Shown: in pieces, positions 52,474 to 61,674 of the stretch
Numbering within the stretch: the first letter of the stretch is position 1
Layout: every line of letters starts with the position of its first letter
Assembly (NCBI RefSeq): GCF_029910235.1
Contig: NZ_CP112874.1
Coordinates: forward strand, 1,612,001-1,676,000
DNA: 64,000 nt
Source of the DNA: Pseudanabaena galeata CCNP1313
GTDB lineage: Bacteria > Cyanobacteriota > Cyanobacteriia > Pseudanabaenales > Pseudanabaenaceae
Reading direction: 5' to 3'
Translations under genes and position numbers: made by a program
The notes under the pieces: model-generated
The model's input: only the letters and a program-made list of their open reading frames with translations
Told to the model about the DNA's origin: nothing
Databases searched by the model: none

Positions 52474-53634
52474 GTGAGTGTACCTGTATTTGATTCCTAT
52501 GTGATTTATCTTGCATTTCCTCAAGAGGCTGTATCACCATTAATAGAAGTTCTTCCAGCTATCATAAGTTATTTTTTGTTAGGCATTATTCTCTTGTATT
52601 ATGTGGGTGGCAAAAAATACTATTTGATTGTATTTAAAAAATTTACGCCTATTGTCGTATGTAGTTTTTTGTTTATAGGTTCAGGCTTTTTTATCCAAAG
52701 TTTTTACCATCAAATTATTGAGTTTTTTACTTCGTCTGAAAACAAAATTGTAGCTACAATTGTAGGTGGGTTTATAGTTAATTTTCTGTTTAGATATTTA
52801 TCTAATCAAAAAGAAAAAAAGGAGACATCAGTTCTACTTTCTAAAAATATTGATTCTCAGATTACTTCTCTTGGTTATATCAATATTTGGATGATTTCAA
52901 GTTATTTTGATCAGGTCATAGGATATATTGAAATATATAAAAGAATATTAGTTAACAATCAATATCATAAAGATAGCTTCAATAAAATCGGAATATTTAG
53001 TAATGAAGAAATTGAAATAATATCAAAGTATTCTTTTTGCTTAGACAGATTTTTAGCAAGCATTGAGAAATTATTATTTGATTTTGACAAGGAAAATAAA
53101 GTAGATAAAAAACCTAGTTTCTTGTTCGTTATAACAAAAATATATCTAATCACCTCCATATTGATAGGCTGTATTTTAGTATATGCATTGGAATTAAAAT
53201 ACAAGAATCCAGATCAGGTTTTAGATAAATTTTCGAGGGATTACAAAGTAGTCACACAAGAATCGATGAGACCATTTTTTGGTTTCACTTATTTCTATAA
53301 GCTCGACAAAACTATTGCCAATGAATTTGTAGAGATATTAAAATATATAAGACTACAATATAAGCTAACGAATCCAAAGGTAGTTAATGAATTGCCAATA
53401 CATATCTGTCAATTACTGATTGAAGAATCTATTTTTAACGATAAAACTAACTGTTTAATTTTCAATGTAAAAGAGACAATTATTTCTTTTGGAGACTCAG
53501 AAAAAGAAGCGATCAGCAATTCGGAAAACAAACTAAGAAATCTTATTCTTGAAGGTGGTATTGATGATAATCAAGTTGAGGATTTTATCTGTAAATGTCA
53601 TAAAAAAGTTGACATCACGCCAATTCAAGGATGA
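52474..53634 (+). CDS. AT-rich gene for a membrane protein, 3' end replaced by IS30
   Basis: GTG start with AGGGG seven bases upstream, 386 residues. Four hydrophobic spans: about 25-45, 57-77, 90-109 and 217-240, with a large Lys-rich cytoplasmic segment between the third and fourth and a soluble C-terminal domain. I recognise no family. A/T content and Lys/Ile-rich codons are well above the neighbours, pointing to recent transfer. The present stop (TGA 53632-53634) lies in the IS30 inverted repeat. Removing the IS restores the frame to end DIISPWGN, so only the last few residues are changed and the protein may still work. Confidence 0.75.
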   Translation: MSVPVFDSYVIYLAFPQEAVSPLIEVLPAIISYFLLGIILLYYVGGKKYYLIVFKKFTPIVVCSFLFIGSGFFIQSFYHQIIEFFTSSENKIVATIVGGFIVNFLFRYLSNQKEKKETSVLLSKNIDSQITSLGYINIWMISSYFDQVIGYIEIYKRILVNNQYHKDSFNKIGIFSNEEIEIISKYSFCLDRFLASIEKLLFDFDKENKVDKKPSFLFVITKIYLITSILIGCILVYALELKYKNPDQVLDKFSRDYKVVTQESMRPFFGFTYFYKLDKTIANEFVEILKYIRLQYKLTNPKVVNELPIHICQLLIEESIFNDKTNCLIFNVKETIISFGDSEKEAISNSENKLRNLILEGGIDDNQVEDFICKCHKKVDITPIQG

Positions 53635-54703
53635 AATGCAACACCTAGAGATCTTTGCGTAAAGGGACTCATAAGGATATTCTGATATTAATCACAATAA
53701 TTAGGATACCCTCATGAGCTTTGTCCATCTTACCACCACAGAAAGAAGTGAACTGTATAAACTAAGAGTAATTGAGCAATTATCTGTATCAGAGATAGGT
53801 CGTCGCTTGAAGCGAAACAAAAGTACGATTTCAAGAGAGTTATCGCGCAATACAGACGAGCGACAGATTGGCTATTTGCCAGATACTGCGGTTGCCCTGA
53901 TGAAAGCAAGACGGAAACAAGCAAAGGCAAGATTTCAGAGCATCAGTGCTGAGACGATCGCCGAAGTCAAACAACGGTTAGAGCAACACCACAGCCCAGA
54001 GCAACTAGCAGGGAGAATGGAAAGGGAGGGGCTAGGTAAAATCAGCTATGAGACGATTTATCTGATGATCTATGCAAACCATCAAGAGATGGGAATATAT
54101 CAACAATATCTGAGGCAGAAGCAAAAGCAACGAAGGCGCAAAGGTCGCCATCAGAAGCGAGGTGGCATTCCCAATAGGGTAGGGATAGAGAATCGACCGA
54201 AGATTGCAGATTTAAAAACAGAGATTGGACATTGGGAAAGTGATACGGTAATCGGGTGCAACCACACAGGTATCGTAGTTACGCATGTTGATAAAGCATC
54301 GAAGTATTTACTTGCTGGACTAGCTAAGAACAAGACGATGGACGAGATAAACAGAGTGACATTCAATCTATTTGAGCCTATAGAATAACATCTCGAAAGA
54401 CAATGACCTTTGATAATGGAAGAGAATTTTGTGGGCATGAGAAGCTATCTGAAAGATTGAAACTAGAGACCTTCTTTGCGAATCCATATCATTCATGGGA
54501 ACGTGGATTGAATGAACACACCAATGGATTAATTAGAGAGTTCTATCCCAAAAGTACAAACTTTAAAATCGTGAAAGAAGAGGACTTTCAGAAGGCAGTG
54601 AATTTGATCAATCACAGACCCAGAAAATCACTTGACTATCGTACTCCTTACGAAGTATTCTTTGCTTCATCAGAACCCGTTGCATTTCATCCTTGAATTG
54701 GCG
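53618..54703 (+). mobile_element. IS30-family insertion sequence with 3-bp target duplication
   Basis: 1086 bp. The left end CGCCAATTCAAGGATGAAAT and the right end are inverted repeats of 25 bp without mismatch. The flanking triplet TCA is duplicated (53615-53617 and 54704-54706). It contains one broken transposase gene. The element disrupts the last codons of the 386-residue membrane-protein gene. A fragment of the same right end is at 60871-60918. Confidence 0.92.
53714..54696 (+). pseudogene. IS30-family transposase, frameshifted
   Basis: The first part (53714-54388, 224 residues) has the N-terminal HTH IGRRLKRNKSTISRELSRN and the first catalytic Asp in GHWESDTVIG. It stops at TAA after FEPIE. 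The second part (54403-54696) carries TFDNGREFCGHEK (second Asp) and HSWERGLNEHTNGLIREF (catalytic Glu). Restoring the usual frame needs one base added in CTCGAAAGACA and the TAA changed to a sense codon, so this copy is probably inactive rather than using programmed frameshifting. Confidence 0.88.
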
Positions 54704-54832
54704 TCATTTCACCTTGGGGTAATTAGATTTACTTCAAATTTGGTCTAGGTTACTAAAAAAAATAGAATTTCATCCTGATTTAATAATCTTATGACAAAGT
54801 ATGTAAATTAATACTTTCCAGTATTTGAATTC

Positions 54833-57800
54833 ATGCTCAACTCTATTCTCAAATGGTCGATCGCACAGCGTTGGTTAGTTGTCATCGGCGCAATTGTAAT
54901 TACCATTCTTAGCAGTTACAACCTGACGCGGATGCCCCTCGATGTATTCCCTAGCTTTGCACCGCCACAGGTAGAAATTCAAACAGAAGCCGAGGGTTTA
55001 GCGCCTGAAGAAATAGAATCATTAATTACCTTGCCCATCGAAAGCGCCGTTAATGGAACTCCCGATGTTGTGACCGTGCGATCGGCTTCAGCCGTGGGGA
55101 TTTCTACGGTCAAAATTATTTTTGATGGCAATACGGATATTTATAAAGCACGTCAATTAGTTGCCGAACGCTTGCAACAAGTGCGTGCTAAATTGCCTGA
55201 GAATGCTAAAGAGCCAGAAATATCACCAGTTTCTTCACCGATTGGCACGATTTTGATGTATGCCTTTACAGTGGAAGATAATCAAAATAATTCAGAGCCA
55301 AAAACTGACTTAATGGAAGTGCGGCGACTGGTCGATCGCAATGTTTCCAATCGCATCTTGGCAGTGGCAGGAGTATCACAGGCGATCGCCTATGGTGGTG
55401 ATGTCAGGCAATATCAGGTTTTAGTCGATCCTGCTAAATTAGTTGCTTTTAACGTCTCTTTGGAGCAGGTGACTGAAGCCGCGAGTCAGGCAAATCTCAA
55501 TGCCGCAGGTGGATTTTTAATTACGACCGATCGCGAAGAAATTATTCGCGGGGTGGGACGGATTGAAACCGTTGAGCAGTTGGCGGAAGCAGTGGTGACG
55601 GCTCGCGATGGTAAGCCTGTGAAATTGAGCGATGTTGCCGAAGTGAAATTGGGAGCCGCCCTATCACGGGGCGATGGTAGCGTCAATGGCAAGCGGGCTG
55701 TGGTATTGCTCATCAATAAGCAACCCCAAGCGGATACTCCCACCGTGACCCGCGCTGTCGAAAAAGCGATCGCTGAAGTCCAAGCTGCCCTTCCCAAGGA
55801 TGTGAAAGTGCAAGTTACCTTTCGCCAAGAGAGCTTTATTGAGTCAGCGATCGAAAATGTGCGGAATTCCCTCCGTGACGGCATCATCATCGTAGCCATA
55901 ATCATGATTATGTTCCTGATGAATTGGCGCACGGCTGTCATTACCCTCAGTGCGATTCCTCTATCAATTCTCATTGGAATGCTGATTTTGTCATGGTTTG
56001 GACAAGGCATTAATACGATGACTTTGGGTGGTCTGGCAGTGGCGATCGGTTCTGTCGTCGATGACTCCATTGTTGATATGGAAAACTGCTATCGCGGAAT
56101 GCGTCAGAACCAAGCCGAGGGTAATCCCAAACATCCCTTTACTGTGGTTTATGACACTTCCGTAGAAGTGCGCGTCAGCGTGATTTTCTCCACGATCATT
56201 ATTGGTGTAGTTTTTGCACCGATTTTTACGCTGACGGGAGTGGAAGGAAGTATTTTTGCACCGATGGGCGTGGCTTATCTCGTATCTATTTTTGCCTCAA
56301 CCCTAGTGGCGATGACCCTCTCCCCTGCCCTCTGTGCGATTTTACTGGCTTCCTGTCAACTGCCTAGCGATGAAACATGGGTGAGTAACTTTGCCCAGAG
56401 ACTCTATCGCCCCTTGTTAAATCTATCTATTCATCGACCCAAATTAATTCTATTTCCTGCGATCGCTGCTTTAGTTGCATCTCTGATCATCTTGCCAGCC
56501 CTCGGTCGAGTTTTTCTACCCGAATTCCAAGAGCGATCGCTAGTCAATACGATCTTGCTTTACCCTGGCACTTCTCTAGAACGGACAAACCGCATGGGCT
56601 TAGCCCTTCAAGACGCACTCAAGGATGATCCAGACTTCACAACCGTACAGTTACGCTCTGGTCGCGCCCCTGGGGATTCGGATGCGGGAGGTGTAAACCT
56701 TGGTCATGTGGATATAGAACTTAGCGATCGCGGCATCCAAGATCGCGCAGGTAGCATCGCTAAACTACGTCAAGAATTTAATAAATTGCCTGGAGTCGCG
56801 TCCAACATTGGCGGCTTTATTTCCCATCGTATGGATGAAGTCTTATCTGGAGTTCGCAGCGCGATCGCTGTTAAAGTGTTCGGTCAAGATTTAGAAGAAC
56901 TAAGGGCGATCGGTAGAGAAGTAGAAACTGCCATGAAGGGAATTGACGGGCTGGTGGATTTACAACTGGAGCCGCAAGTTCCTGTTCGACAATTGCAAAT
57001 CAAATTTGATCGACCGATGGCAGCAAGGTATGGTCTAACGATTGGACATCTTGCCGAAATGGTCGAAACTTCCCTCAATGGCAAAACCGTTTCCCAAGTA
57101 TTACAAGGACAGCAATTATTCGATCTGGTAGTATGGCTGAAACCTGAAGCCAGAAACAACCTTGATGTAATTCAGAATCTATTAGTCGATACACCCACAG
57201 GGCAGAAGATTCCCTTATCTCAAGTCGCTCAAATTGAATATGGAACAGGCGCAAATACAATCAATCGTGAAAATGTTTCCCGTCTGCTCGTGGTTTCGGC
57301 TAACGTATCAGGACGAGATTTGCGATCGCTGGTCAACGAGATTCAGGAAAAAGTCAAGCAGCAGGTAATCTTACCCGCAGGCTATTTTATCCAGTACGGT
57401 GGACAGTTTGAATCCGAAGAACGTGCCACCCAAAACTTACTTATCTTTGGCAGTCTCGCCGCCCTAATTATCGCAGTGCTGATGTACTTCGCTGTCAAAT
57501 CCATTCCTGCGATGTTAATGATTATGGTGAATTTACCCCTCGCTGTAGTTGGTGGCATTTTAGCGATCGCCATTAGTGGTAGCGTGATTTCTGTTGCTTC
57601 CCTCGTTGGTTTCATCACCCTATTTGGAGTCGCCGTGAGAAATGGATTACTACTAGTCGATAATTACAATCAAAAATTTGCCAAGGGAATTCCCTTCCAG
57701 CAAGTAATTCATGAAGGCTCAATGGAACGACTAGTCGCCATTCTGATGACTGCCCTCACATCAGCGCTCGGCATGGTTCCCCTCGTCATCGGCACAGGTG

Positions 57801-57982
57801 CTGGCAAAGAAATACTGCAACCCCTCGCTGTTGTAGTATTAGGCGGTTTAGTCACCTCTACGGCTCTAACTTTATTGGTACTGCCTGCCTTATATTCCCA
57901 ATTTGGGAAATATGTCGCGCCTAAACTAAAAACAGAGCTTGTGTCTCCTGCTACGCAGGAGCCGCAAACTTCTATATTTTAA
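54833..57982 (+). CDS. RND efflux transporter permease, heavy-metal (HME) type
   Basis: The protein has 1049 residues with the 12-span, two-large-loop layout of RND pumps. The N-terminal RWLVVIGAIVITILSSYNL, then PLDVFPSFAPPQVEIQTEA, and in TM4 AIGSVVDDSIVDMENCYR, the HME-type 'V-D-x-x-I-V-x-x-E-N' motif. It would export cations or small compounds with a membrane-fusion protein and outer-membrane channel, driven by protons. No fusion-protein gene lies upstream; the IS30-containing region is there instead. A lipoprotein gene follows after 36 bp. Confidence 0.93.
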   Translation: MLNSILKWSIAQRWLVVIGAIVITILSSYNLTRMPLDVFPSFAPPQVEIQTEAEGLAPEEIESLITLPIESAVNGTPDVVTVRSASAVGISTVKIIFDGNTDIYKARQLVAERLQQVRAKLPENAKEPEISPVSSPIGTILMYAFTVEDNQNNSEPKTDLMEVRRLVDRNVSNRILAVAGVSQAIAYGGDVRQYQVLVDPAKLVAFNVSLEQVTEAASQANLNAAGGFLITTDREEIIRGVGRIETVEQLAEAVVTARDGKPVKLSDVAEVKLGAALSRGDGSVNGKRAVVLLINKQPQADTPTVTRAVEKAIAEVQAALPKDVKVQVTFRQESFIESAIENVRNSLRDGIIIVAIIMIMFLMNWRTAVITLSAIPLSILIGMLILSWFGQGINTMTLGGLAVAIGSVVDDSIVDMENCYRGMRQNQAEGNPKHPFTVVYDTSVEVRVSVIFSTIIIGVVFAPIFTLTGVEGSIFAPMGVAYLVSIFASTLVAMTLSPALCAILLASCQLPSDETWVSNFAQRLYRPLLNLSIHRPKLILFPAIAALVASLIILPALGRVFLPEFQERSLVNTILLYPGTSLERTNRMGLALQDALKDDPDFTTVQLRSGRAPGDSDAGGVNLGHVDIELSDRGIQDRAGSIAKLRQEFNKLPGVASNIGGFISHRMDEVLSGVRSAIAVKVFGQDLEELRAIGREVETAMKGIDGLVDLQLEPQVPVRQLQIKFDRPMAARYGLTIGHLAEMVETSLNGKTVSQVLQGQQLFDLVVWLKPEARNNLDVIQNLLVDTPTGQKIPLSQVAQIEYGTGANTINRENVSRLLVVSANVSGRDLRSLVNEIQEKVKQQVILPAGYFIQYGGQFESEERATQNLLIFGSLAALIIAVLMYFAVKSIPAMLMIMVNLPLAVVGGILAIAISGSVISVASLVGFITLFGVAVRNGLLLVDNYNQKFAKGIPFQQVIHEGSMERLVAILMTALTSALGMVPLVIGTGAGKEILQPLAVVVLGGLVTSTALTLLVLPALYSQFGKYVAPKLKTELVSPATQEPQTSIF

Positions 57983-58018
57983 AATTTCACCCAATCTTTT
58001 AAAAGGAACTCTATTTAT

Positions 58019-58519
58019 ATGCGATCGCCTAAACTTCTCCTCATTACTATTATTTTTGTAAATATCCTAGCTGCTTGCAGTAATAGCCCGACTAGCACCA
58101 GTCCCACAGCAAGCTCCAACGCAGTCACCACCACAGAACCAAGTACTCAGACAGTCGCTAAAACAGACTCCAAAGCCGATCAAAAACCAGAAAATCATGG
58201 TAAACCCAATCAGGGTGGACAAGTCGTTGAGGCTGGTGCATATCATTTAGAACTGTTAATGGTTAAAGAAGAAAACAATATTCATCTCGACTTCTTCTTG
58301 CAAACAGGAGACACTCATGAAGCAATTCCTGACGCTAAGGTGACAGCCCAAGTTCAGTTTCCTGATGGCTCTCAAAAATCCTATGACCTCGCCTATGATG
58401 CGCCTAATAAACATTACGCCACCAATCTACCAACCACTGCTTCAGGAGAATACAAAATTGCAATTCTCTCAGATATTAAGGGTGAAAAAGTGAATGGACG
58501 CTTTAGCTTTAAATTGTAA
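58019..58519 (+). CDS. Lipoprotein linked to the RND pump
   Basis: The protein has 166 residues. Lipobox LAAC with Cys20, then a Ser/Thr-rich tether about 21-60 and a beta-rich domain (YHLELLMVKEENNIHLDFF; PDAKVTAQVQFPDGSQKSYD) typical of small periplasmic proteins found next to cation-efflux RND genes. Probably periplasmic or outer-membrane anchored, and possibly a metal-binding accessory. A family C repeat begins two bp after the stop. Confidence 0.85.
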   Translation: MRSPKLLLITIIFVNILAACSNSPTSTSPTASSNAVTTTEPSTQTVAKTDSKADQKPENHGKPNQGGQVVEAGAYHLELLMVKEENNIHLDFFLQTGDTHEAIPDAKVTAQVQFPDGSQKSYDLAYDAPNKHYATNLPTTASGEYKIAILSDIKGEKVNGRFSFKL

Positions 58520-58521
58520 TT

Positions 58522-58635
58522 TAACGTGAGTTCGATATAGCCATTTGCGGCGTGCTTCGCACGCCGCAAATGGCGAAAAATGGTAAGAATCGCTAAGCGA
58601 TTCTTACCATTTTTCGCTTTCGCCGAACTGACGTT
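58522..58635. repeat. Two-hairpin element family C (copy 3, inverted)
   Basis: TAACGTGAGTTCG at the left, CGAACTGACGTT at the right; hairpins GCCATTTGCGGCGTGC and AATGGTAAGAATCGC in reversed order relative to copies 1 and 2. Confidence 0.82.
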
Positions 58636-58800
58636 CAAACGGCATTCAGTTGGGCGGTTCCTATCTGCGTACTATTCAACTCAGTGGGTACTCGGCTCAT
58701 ATCTAACGGGATTGTCCAAGGTGCTTCCCCTTCATGGCGTTCGGAGATAGCCGCAAGCACTGTCATTATCCCTTCTGCCTTTGCTTTTATTCCTTTTTTG
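58635..58800 (-). pseudogene. Coding remnant stopped by a repeat element
   Basis: Minus-strand frame KKGIKAKAEGIMTVLAAI, SERHEGEAPWTIPLDMSR, VPTELNSTQIGTAQLNAV then TGA whose bases are the junction with the family C element (GTTTGAACG). No start beyond an internal ATG at 58766. It looks like the middle of a protein, perhaps a transposase, but I cannot name it. Confidence 0.4.
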
Positions 58801-58819
58801 CTTCATTCTTGTCCAAAGT

Positions 58820-60727
58820 TCAGGTTGAATGAAAATGATTATAAATATGTTGAGCTAACTTCTTGCCGATACCATCGGTTTCGGCAATCTGTTCAACCGT
58901 TGCTTGACGAATATAATCAACGGAATGGAATTTCTCCAGCAGAATCTTTTGGCGATGATGTCCTAAACCTGTAATTTGATCGAGGTGCGATCGCTGCATT
59001 CTTTGACTGCGTTTTTTACGATGGAATGTAATCGCGAAACGGTGGGCTTCATCGCGCAACCGCCGCAGCACCTGCACGCCTGCTCGTTCTGGATCGCCAC
59101 TCACCAGAGGCTCTGACTGTTCAGGTAAAAAGATTTCCTCTCGTTTTTTCGCTAAACTAATCACGGTTAGGCGATCGCGCAAACCCAACTTATCAATAAT
59201 TTTCATTACCGATGAAAGTTGACCCTTGCCACCATCGATCATTACGACATCGGGGAAATCACCATCATTCTTGCCCCCCTCTCCCTCAATGGGAGAGGGG
59301 CTGGGGGTGAGGGCTTCCATTCCAAACGTGGAATACTTCCGAAACCTTCTAGCAATTACTTCGGCGAGGCTAGCAAAGTCGTCGGAATGTCCAGTTTGAA
59401 TATCAGGATTGCGGATTTTGTAATGACGATAGTGCTGCTTAGCGGGAATGCCATCAATAAATACAACTTGGCTAGCAACAGCATCGGAACCTTGAATATG
59501 CGAAATATCATAGCCTTCAATCCGATGGGGCAAACTGTCGAGATTAAGAATTTCCGCTAAGTCTTCCAATCCTTGTAAATTGCGATCGCTTTGCTTTTGA
59601 ATTCTGGCTAACTCATACTGGGCATTACGTTCCACCATTTCGATCAGTTCAGCCTTGAGTTGACGCTGCGGTGTGGCGATCGCTACTTTTCGTCCCTTGC
59701 GATCGCTTAGCCATGCCTGCAAAATCTCTACTTCAGGAAGTTCCAATTGGGTGTGGACTTCGTTGGGAATTTCCACAGGATCGCAGTTTTGGTAGTGAGC
59801 CTCTAAAGTACGCTGTAAAATCGCCTCTGGTGTATCACTCTGACTATCCGCCACAAATGCTAAGCGACCAACTAAACGCCCTGCTCTAATTTGAAATAGC
59901 TGAATACAGGTATGCTGCTCGTCTTGTGCCATGGCGATCGCATCGCGAGAAACTGTATCATCTGGTAGAGAAACCTTTTGATTAGAGTTGAGGTTTTGCA
60001 AAACTTGGATGCGATCGCGTAAATCGGCTGCCTTCTCAAACTCCAAAGCTTCCGCCGCCGCTTCCATTTTCTCAGTAAACGTTTCTACTAATTCACTAGA
60101 TCGTCCCTGAAAAATCATCGCTACTTTTAACATTGTCTTACGATAATCTTCTGGTGAAATTATTTGCTGGCATACCGCAGGACATAAACCCATGTCATAG
60201 TTCAAGCAGGGGCGATCTTTAAACATTGGTATCGGTCTTTGGCGGAGTGGGAAAGCCCGTTTGATAATTCCCAAAGTCCGCTTGAGGTTAAAAACATCGA
60301 CATAGGGCCCGTAGTATTTATCCTTTGTGCCGCCCATTCTACGTTTGCGCGTAATAAAAATGCGTGGATAGTCCTCTGACCAAGTAATACAGACGTAGGG
60401 ATATTTCTTGTCATCTTTGAGAAGAACGTTGTAATAGGGTTGATATTGCTTGATCAGGTTCGATTCAAGGGCGAGGGCTTCGGCTTCGGAGTCGGTAACG
60501 ATGAATTCTATCTCATGCACCAACTGCACCATCATTGCAATACGTGGCGATAAGTCTTGACTGTTGCGAAAGTACGATCGCACTCGATTGCGTAGAGCCT
60601 TCGATTTGCCGATATAAATTACGCCATCATGGCGATCGCGCATAAAGTAGACCCCTGCTTCTAGGGGGATTTCCTTTAATCTCGTCTGTAGTTTTTCAGG
60701 ATTTTGTAGTAGCGGCTCAGTCATCAT
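58820..60727 (-). CDS. uvrC: Excinuclease ABC subunit C
   Basis: The protein has 635 residues. N-terminal GIY-YIG nuclease ([19 protein letters not shown]), Cys-rich [17 protein letters not shown] motif [18 protein letters not shown], the RNase-H-like C-terminal nuclease ([30 protein letters not shown]) and terminal HhH pair ([19 protein letters not shown]). It makes both incisions in nucleotide excision repair. Residues 472-485 ([14 protein letters not shown]) come from a dispersed repeat inserted in frame just before VVMIDGGKG; the product is probably still functional. Confidence 0.96.
   Translation of the reverse strand: MMTEPLLQNPEKLQTRLKEIPLEAGVYFMRDRHDGVIYIGKSKALRNRVRSYFRNSQDLSPRIAMMVQLVHEIEFIVTDSEAEALALESNLIKQYQPYYNVLLKDDKKYPYVCITWSEDYPRIFITRKRRMGGTKDKYYGPYVDVFNLKRTLGIIKRAFPLRQRPIPMFKDRPCLNYDMGLCPAVCQQIISPEDYRKTMLKVAMIFQGRSSELVETFTEKMEAAAEALEFEKAADLRDRIQVLQNLNSNQKVSLPDDTVSRDAIAMAQDEQHTCIQLFQIRAGRLVGRLAFVADSQSDTPEAILQRTLEAHYQNCDPVEIPNEVHTQLELPEVEILQAWLSDRKGRKVAIATPQRQLKAELIEMVERNAQYELARIQKQSDRNLQGLEDLAEILNLDSLPHRIEGYDISHIQGSDAVASQVVFIDGIPAKQHYRHYKIRNPDIQTGHSDDFASLAEVIARRFRKYSTFGMEALTPSPSPIEGEGGKNDGDFPDVVMIDGGKGQLSSVMKIIDKLGLRDRLTVISLAKKREEIFLPEQSEPLVSGDPERAGVQVLRRLRDEAHRFAITFHRKKRSQRMQRSHLDQITGLGHHRQKILLEKFHSVDYIRQATVEQIAETDGIGKKLAQHIYNHFHST
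59273..59314. repeat. CCCTCTCCC-type repeat inserted in frame in uvrC
   Basis: The plus strand reads GCCCCCCTCTCCCTCAATGG then GAGAGGGGCTGGGGGTGAGG. It is a widespread intergenic bacterial repeat that translates as 'LTPSPSPxEGEG'. Here it adds 14 codons without a frameshift. Confidence 0.8.
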
Positions 60728-60760
60728 CCAATCATATCAAATCCTTACGATCTAGATACT

Positions 60761-60806
60761 CCCATAATTAGTGGTGCGGCGCGAAGCGCCGCACCACTAA
60801 TTATGG
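60761..60806. repeat. GGCGGCGC-type palindrome upstream of uvrC
   Basis: CCCATAATTAGTGGTGCGGC and perfect complement around GAA, 34 bp before the uvrC start. It must lie in the uvrC promoter or leader. Confidence 0.6.
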
Positions 60807-60870
60807 GGTGGAAAGGGAGTAGGTGTAGTATTTGAGTTGGACAAGTCTCGCAAAAAGTAAATCACGAGTC

Positions 60871-60918
60871 TTCTTTGCTTCATCAGAAACCGTTACACTT
60901 CATCCTTAGAATTGGCGT
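60871..60918 (+). mobile_element. Vestigial right end of the IS30 element
   Basis: TTCTTTGCTTCATCAGAAAC then CGTTACACTTCATCCTTAGA and ATTGGCGT match 54658-54704 with few changes. Only the last 48 bp remain, so it is a deletion relic of a second copy. Confidence 0.8.
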
Positions 60919-60991
60919 TTTTTTGAGATGAACACATCCAAATCTAATACAGATGAGTTATTATTACGTTATTCGCTTTAGGTAATTAATT

Positions 60992-61468
60992 ATGAAATGG
61001 GAAGAAGCTTGTGCGAATAAACAGCTACAAGATTTACCCTTCAAAATTGAATTAAATAAGTGGGGACAAATCATAATGAGTCCAGTAAAGATTAAACATT
61101 CTTTTCATCAAGGAAGAATTCAACGTTTGTTAGAATCTTTATTAAGTAATGGGGAAGTAATGCCAAAATGTGCGATCGACACGAAAGATGGGATTAAGGT
61201 TGCTGATGTTGTCTGGTGTTCGGAGGAAAGATTTGACAAAATTCAAGATGAAGTATCAGCATCAATTGCGCCAGACATTTGTATAGAAGTTAAATCTATA
61301 GGCAATAGCTTGGGTGAAATGGAATTCAAAAAAAAGTCATACTTTGAAGCCCAAGCTCTTGAAGTATGGCTATGTAACGAACAAGGTCAAATAAGATTTT
61401 ATAATGAACAAGGGGAGTTAGCTCAATCTCTATTAGTCCCTAATTTTCCCAATCAGATTAAACGATAA
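60992..61468 (+). CDS. Uma2-family putative endonuclease (short form)
   Basis: The protein has 158 residues, about 40 fewer than usual. It retains the PD-(D/E)XK-like core: QIIMSPVKIKHSFHQGRIQR, GIKVADVVWCSEERF (Asp), APDICIEVKSIGNS (Asp, Glu, Lys) and FEAQALEVWLCNEQGQIRFY. Probably a nuclease fold of unknown role. It lies beside an IS30 relic and between palindromic elements. Confidence 0.85.
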   Translation: MKWEEACANKQLQDLPFKIELNKWGQIIMSPVKIKHSFHQGRIQRLLESLLSNGEVMPKCAIDTKDGIKVADVVWCSEERFDKIQDEVSASIAPDICIEVKSIGNSLGEMEFKKKSYFEAQALEVWLCNEQGQIRFYNEQGELAQSLLVPNFPNQIKR

Positions 61469-61498
61469 TTATTTTTTGGTTTCGGTAGTGATCTAGAG

Positions 61499-61537
61499 GT
61501 AAGAATGGGCGGCGCTACGCGCCGCCCATTCTTACCA
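61499..61537. terminator. GGCGGCGC-core palindrome after the Uma2 gene
   Basis: GGTAAGAATGGGCGGCGC and perfect complement around TAC, 31 bp after the stop. The arm GGTAAGAATGG recalls family C hairpins, but the element has no terminal repeats. Confidence 0.55.
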
Positions 61538-61674
61538 TTTGTTTTGATGAGGAATGTTTGAGGCAATCTCTTTTTGAATGGATAGCGATATTAGGCGATC
61601 GCCTACTCATTGTCGGCTAAACTACTTAAATATTCAATGTAATGAGTTTTCATCAAAAGACTCAGTAACTTTTT

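Noticed and set aside
55486-56070. 194-codon open frame opposite the RND gene
   Set aside because: Antisense shadow; no family resemblance.
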